Shown here: in pieces, positions 6,403-9,013 of the stretch
Layout of the letters: each line of letters starts with the position of its first letter
How positions within the stretch are numbered: position 1 is the stretch's first letter
DNA from: a bacterium
GTDB taxonomy: Bacteria; UBA9089; CG2-30-40-21
Assembly: GCA_030018795.1 (NCBI GenBank)
Contig: JASEHA010000066.1
Location: forward strand, 1-9,013
DNA length: 9,013 nucleotides
Reading direction: 5' to 3'
Notes under the pieces: model-generated
Seen by the model: only the letters and a program-made list of their open reading frames with translations
Database searches by the model: none
Told to the model about the DNA's origin: nothing
Translations under genes and position numbers: made by a program

Positions 6403-6417
6403 ATCAGGGTTGCAAAT

Positions 6418-6445
6418 ATAGAGACGCAAAATTTTGCGTCTCTAT
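6418..6445. repeat. Palindromic repeat, copy 2 (28-bp perfect palindrome)
   Basis: ATAGAGACGCAAAA is followed directly by its own reverse complement (centre at 6431/6432). It is the second copy of the element at 137-165, shares the AGAGACGCAA/TTGCGTCTCT core, and has a compensated terminal pair. It lies 15 nt after the rbfA stop and well before nrnA. A short T-run (6454-6457) lies downstream but too far for a classic intrinsic terminator. It might still act as an RNA processing or stability element between the two genes. Confidence 0.8.
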
Positions 6446-6533
6446 GAAAAGAGTTTTAATGTGTGTTATTCCCACTTAATAAAGGATGTAGTGGGTTGCT
6501 ACTGATTTTTACTAACTGCTTAACGGCTAAAAA

Positions 6534-6538
6534 AAGGA
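6534..6538 (+). promoter_or_regulatory. Shine-Dalgarno that decides the nrnA start
   Basis: AAGGA sits 5 nt before ATG 6544. The upstream in-frame GTG (6463) would add 27 residues with no family resemblance. Confidence 0.75.
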
Positions 6539-6543
6539 TACCA

Positions 6544-7515
6544 ATGAAAATTCTTAACTTAATTACAAATATTATGGAAAAAGAGGAACGGTTTCTGATT
6601 ACCTCTCATGTGCGGCCAGATGGGGATTCGATTGGCACCCAGCTGGCTCTGGGAATAATGCTTAATGATATGGGTAAAAAGGTGACTATCCTTAATGAGG
6701 ACCCTGTACCTAAATGTTATTCATTCTTGCCTCACAGTGATTGGATAAAATCATCCTTGAATAATGATGCTCACTTTGATGTAGCCATCATCTTAGATTG
6801 CAGTGAATGGGAAAGAGTAGGACGAATAGCATCTATAGCCCAAAAAACAGATGTTATTGTCAATATTGACCACCATGTAGATGGTACTGGATTGGGACAA
6901 TACAATTATATTGACCCCTCTGCTGCTGCTGTTGCCGAACAAGCCTATCGATTGCTAAAGCACATGAAACAACCCATAACTTATGAACTGGCTCTATGTT
7001 TATATACTGGTATCCTGACAGATACTGGCTCATTCAAACATGGGAATACAACGGTACATAGTCATCATATTGTAAGTGAGTTCCTGAAGATTGGTGTTAA
7101 ACCTGATTTTGTTTATCGTATGCTCTATGAAAGAAACAACTTTTCTTCTATTGTGCTTCAGGGTATGCTGTTGAGCAACCTGCAGATAAGTAATGATAAA
7201 TGCGTTGCGTGGACAAGTATTACCAAGGAAATGCTGAAAAAGGTAGGGTATAATGTTGAATTTGAACCAGAAAGCGTCCTTGGTATGATACGGAGTATTG
7301 AAGGGGTAGATGTAGTTCTCCTTTTTCGAGACCTTGGAGAAGACAAGATAAAGGTAAATCTTCGTTCAAAGAATGGGGTAGATGTCTGGCAGATTGCTCG
7401 TAAATTTGATGGTGGTGGGCATAAACAAGCCGCAGGATGTGTGGTTAATGCTACACTTGAAGTTGCTCAACAAATGGTTCTCCAAGAGATAATGGAGGTT
7501 ATGCATTATTGCTAA
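6544..7515 (+). CDS. nrnA: DHH/DHHA1 family phosphoesterase, NrnA-like nanoRNase/pAp phosphatase
   Basis: NrnA-type enzymes are cytoplasmic, manganese-dependent phosphoesterases that degrade 2-5-nt RNAs and, in many species, convert 3'-phosphoadenosine 5'-phosphate to AMP, replacing oligoribonuclease and CysQ. The product is 323 aa, the normal size. Metal-binding motifs are visible: SHVRPDGDS (21-29, motif I), D85 in LDCSE, the DHH motif D109-H110-H111, and LTDTGSF (158-164, with D160). The C-terminal DHHA1 domain has R274 and the substrate-binding GGGH (290-293) in FDGGGHKQAAG. All key residues are present, so the enzyme looks active. Neighbourhood with rbfA is common in several bacterial phyla. 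The exact substrate (nanoRNA, pAp or both) cannot be fixed from sequence, and cyclic dinucleotide hydrolysis is a further possibility in this family. A 141-nt gap with a palindrome separates it from rbfA. Confidence 0.9.
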   Translation: MKILNLITNIMEKEERFLITSHVRPDGDSIGTQLALGIMLNDMGKKVTILNEDPVPKCYSFLPHSDWIKSSLNNDAHFDVAIILDCSEWERVGRIASIAQKTDVIVNIDHHVDGTGLGQYNYIDPSAAAVAEQAYRLLKHMKQPITYELALCLYTGILTDTGSFKHGNTTVHSHHIVSEFLKIGVKPDFVYRMLYERNNFSSIVLQGMLLSNLQISNDKCVAWTSITKEMLKKVGYNVEFEPESVLGMIRSIEGVDVVLLFRDLGEDKIKVNLRSKNGVDVWQIARKFDGGGHKQAAGCVVNATLEVAQQMVLQEIMEVMHYC

Positions 7516-7516
7516 A

Positions 7517-7530
7517 TCAAGCAGGCTTGA
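7517..7530. other. Small hairpin in the convergent gap between nrnA and the lipoprotein gene
   Basis: TCAAG and CTTGA pair around a 4-nt loop in the 30-nt gap between the two stops. There is no T-tract on either strand, so terminator function is doubtful. Its CAAGC/GCTTG core resembles the hairpins at 5631-5678. Confidence 0.3.
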
Positions 7531-7545
7531 CTGCATACAATCGTT

Positions 7546-8799
7546 TCATTTTAAATAATTTTCCCACAAGTAATCTGCTTGTTTTTTTGCCTTTTTTGCC
7601 CATGAGCTATGGGGATACTGTTTAACTATCTTTTGATAAGCATCATATGCCTTTTGAAAATCTCTTATTCGAGAGGCTTTTTGATATATTTCTCCTATCC
7701 GAAAGTATGCCTCGGCAGTAGATGCTGATTCAGGGTGATCATTTATTACTCGATGATATTCAAACAGGCTCTGGTCATATTCGCCATCTTTTTTATAGGC
7801 ATTACCTGCTGACAGACGGGCTTTTATGGTTAATTCATCCAATGCTGTAGGATACGGGGCTGTTTCATCCAGAAATTTTTGAACATGTTGTGCTGCCCCT
7901 TTCACATCAGCAGGTCGTTTACCCATCGCAGCCTTAAGGTATTCAGCCTGTGCCTGTTTCAGGCTGCCACTTTCATCATAAGCTTGAGCCAGTAAAAATA
8001 TCCCATCATTCTCAAATTCACCATTGATATCTATCAATTTCTTAGCTGTATCAATCGCTTCCGGATATTTCTTTGCCTTTATAAAAGCATTAGCCAGAAG
8101 GTATAATATCTTTTCCTTTAAGATGGTATTTGGATATTTATCTAAGAATGTCTTAAACTCTCCTGCTGCGGCATCAAAGAGCCCTTTAGAATATATGTCT
8201 TTAGCAAAATTAAAATCCTTTGCCTGTTGATAATCAATAATCTTTTGTGATTTTATCTCAGGCTTTGATTTAGGTAATTCAGGCTCTTTTAGCTCTTCCT
8301 TGCGATGGGCTGACAATTCCTTTTTTATCTTTTCTACAGAACCCTTCTGCTTAGTAAACAGCGGTTCAAGCTTAGCTGTATCTACTTTCTTAGTTGTTGA
8401 CGCTGTTGAGACAGAAGGGGTTTGCGTTCCCTGTTTCACAGGTATCTTCTGGATTGCTGCCTGCTGACTCTTAATCTCCTGTGCTTTTTCTTCTGACTCA
8501 AGCGGTACCTTCTCTACTCCCTTCTCTTTACCATCCTTCATCTTCAACCCCTCTTCAAAGAGCTTGCGTGCTTCCTGATTATTGGGGTTTATCTTCAAGC
8601 ATTCGGCAAAAAGGAAGATAGCTGAATCAAGGTTGCCCTCTTTATAGCAAGCAAGACCCTTTTCAAGACACTCTTGTTCGACAGATCCTCCTGTATCCTT
8701 TATCTCCTGCAAACCTATGCTCTGGTCAGGGATACAGCCAGATAATAAAAGCAGCCACAATCCTGTTAAGCATGATTTAGTTTTGCTATGAATTATCAT
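7546..8799 (-). CDS. Lipoprotein with TPR-like repeats, probably cell-envelope located
   Basis: The 417-aa product starts with a short lipoprotein signal: a basic N-terminus, the hydrophobic LWLLLLS, and lipobox LSGC with the acylated cysteine at 22. Residues 43-78 form a TPR-like unit (GLACYKEGNLDSAIFLFAEC). A charged, Lys/Glu- and Ser/Thr-rich linker (about 85-190) follows, probably disordered. The C-terminal half (about 196-400) contains several TPR-type helical pairs, such as IYSKGLFDAAAGEFKTFLDKYPN, AYKKDGEYDQSLFEYHRVINDHP and AYDAYQKIVKQYPHSSWAKKA. The last units resemble the TPR domains of BamD and of YbgF/CpoB, envelope proteins that handle outer-membrane assembly or Tol-Pal-linked peptidoglycan synthesis. 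Orthology to either is not established: the long linker and extra repeats differ. AGGAG (complement of 8806-8810) lies 6 nt before the start. It converges on nrnA (30-nt gap) and is its own transcription unit. Confidence 0.85.
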   Translation of the reverse strand: MIIHSKTKSCLTGLWLLLLSGCIPDQSIGLQEIKDTGGSVEQECLEKGLACYKEGNLDSAIFLFAECLKINPNNQEARKLFEEGLKMKDGKEKGVEKVPLESEEKAQEIKSQQAAIQKIPVKQGTQTPSVSTASTTKKVDTAKLEPLFTKQKGSVEKIKKELSAHRKEELKEPELPKSKPEIKSQKIIDYQQAKDFNFAKDIYSKGLFDAAAGEFKTFLDKYPNTILKEKILYLLANAFIKAKKYPEAIDTAKKLIDINGEFENDGIFLLAQAYDESGSLKQAQAEYLKAAMGKRPADVKGAAQHVQKFLDETAPYPTALDELTIKARLSAGNAYKKDGEYDQSLFEYHRVINDHPESASTAEAYFRIGEIYQKASRIRDFQKAYDAYQKIVKQYPHSSWAKKAKKQADYLWENYLK

Positions 8800-8828
8800 T
8801 TTACGCTCCTTGAGCTATGCAGAAAAAT

Positions 8829-8850
8829 ACGAAAAAGAGACGAAAAAGAG
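8829..8850. repeat. Tandem 11-bp duplication in the lipoprotein gene leader
   Basis: ACGAAAAAGAG occurs twice head to tail (8829-8839 and 8840-8850). It lies 30-51 bp upstream of the lipoprotein start codon; on the transcript strand it is a pyrimidine-rich CTCTTTTTCGT repeat. It is probably slippage, with no assigned role. Confidence 0.7.
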
Positions 8851-8897
8851 AATACGGAATGCGGAACATATACTCACTACTATCACAAATTATGCCC

Positions 8898-8926
8898 TTA
8901 TTAAATATAAAACAATTCGGAATCAA
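8898..8926 (-). promoter_or_regulatory. Candidate sigma70-type promoter for the lipoprotein gene
   Basis: On the - strand TTGATT (complement of 8921-8926) and TAATAA (complement of 8898-8903) are 17 bp apart. The expected leader is about 90 nt and contains the tandem 11-bp repeat. The region is A/T-rich, so a chance match is possible. Confidence 0.4.
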
Positions 8927-8963
8927 CAAGTAGCAGCCTTTTTTATCATGTCTTACTTTCTTC

Positions 8964-9013
8964 CATTACGAATTGAATGCATCAAGTAGTACACAATAAG
9001 AGACATGAAAGAC
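8964..9013 (-). repeat. Right arm of the 50-bp inverted repeat, at the window edge
   Basis: Its reverse complement matches 81-130 at 48 of 50 bases. The match continues to the last base, so the element may extend further. It lies upstream of the lipoprotein promoter candidate, with no gene in between. Confidence 0.9.

Noticed and set aside
6463..6543. Upstream GTG extension of nrnA
   Set aside because: The added residues are unlike DHH proteins, and AAGGA with 5-nt spacing marks ATG 6544.
1..9013. CRISPR arrays, tRNA or rRNA genes, riboswitches, defence or phage genes
   Set aside because: No regularly spaced direct repeats, tRNA-like cloverleaf with TTCGA arm, rRNA signatures or characteristic protein motifs were seen. 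The ylxP-upstream three-way junction is too small and lacks tRNA consensus positions.

Overview
The window looks like a piece of chromosome from a moderately A+T-rich bacterium (about 40% G+C by eye). It carries a compact transcription and translation cluster: rho, a small conserved-looking gene of unknown function, nusA, infB, ylxP (DUF503), rbfA and nrnA, all on the + strand. A lipoprotein gene with TPR-like repeats converges on the cluster from the right. The bacterial Rho and NusA, the short bacterial IF2 and the lipobox establish a bacterium. The lipoprotein type and the many intergenic hairpin repeats would suit an uncultivated Gram-negative (diderm) lineage. No single feature fixes the phylum.

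Layout. Bases 1-342 hold no intact gene. They contain a possible transposase remnant (2-112), one arm of a 50-bp inverted repeat (81-130), a palindromic repeat (137-165) and a G-free, CACC-repeating pyrimidine-rich stretch (201-233) that resembles a Rho-loading site in the rho leader. rho (343-1617) and the 126-aa unknown gene (1641-2021) are tightly spaced and probably cotranscribed. A 30-bp hairpin (2026-2093) and a good sigma70-type promoter (2130-2158) then separate them from nusA (2223-3602) and infB (3636-5618). A folded repeat (5623-5686) ends one base before the ylxP start (5688-5972), and rbfA follows (6013-6402). A second copy of the palindromic repeat (6418-6445) lies before nrnA (6544-7515). 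The lipoprotein gene runs 8799-7546 on the - strand. The other arm of the 50-bp inverted repeat ends exactly at the last base (8964-9013).

How the genes fit together. Rho and NusA act on transcription termination and pausing. IF2 starts translation, and RbfA matures the 30S subunit. NrnA degrades very short RNAs and/or dephosphorylates pAp. nusA-infB-ylxP-rbfA-nrnA is a common bacterial order, but rimP (usually before nusA) and ylxR (usually between nusA and infB) are missing here, and rho plus an unknown gene occupy the upstream position.

I found no complete mobile element, CRISPR array, tRNA or rRNA, and no clear new defence or metabolic system. The less ordinary material is in the intergenic DNA: paired C-rich, G-poor segments flanking the rho unit (possible Rho autoregulation), a palindromic repeat family with a compensatory base-pair change, a three-way-junction repeat that supplies the ylxP start region, and the near-identical inverted repeat at the window ends. 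The small gene cotranscribed with rho is the best candidate for an undescribed function.
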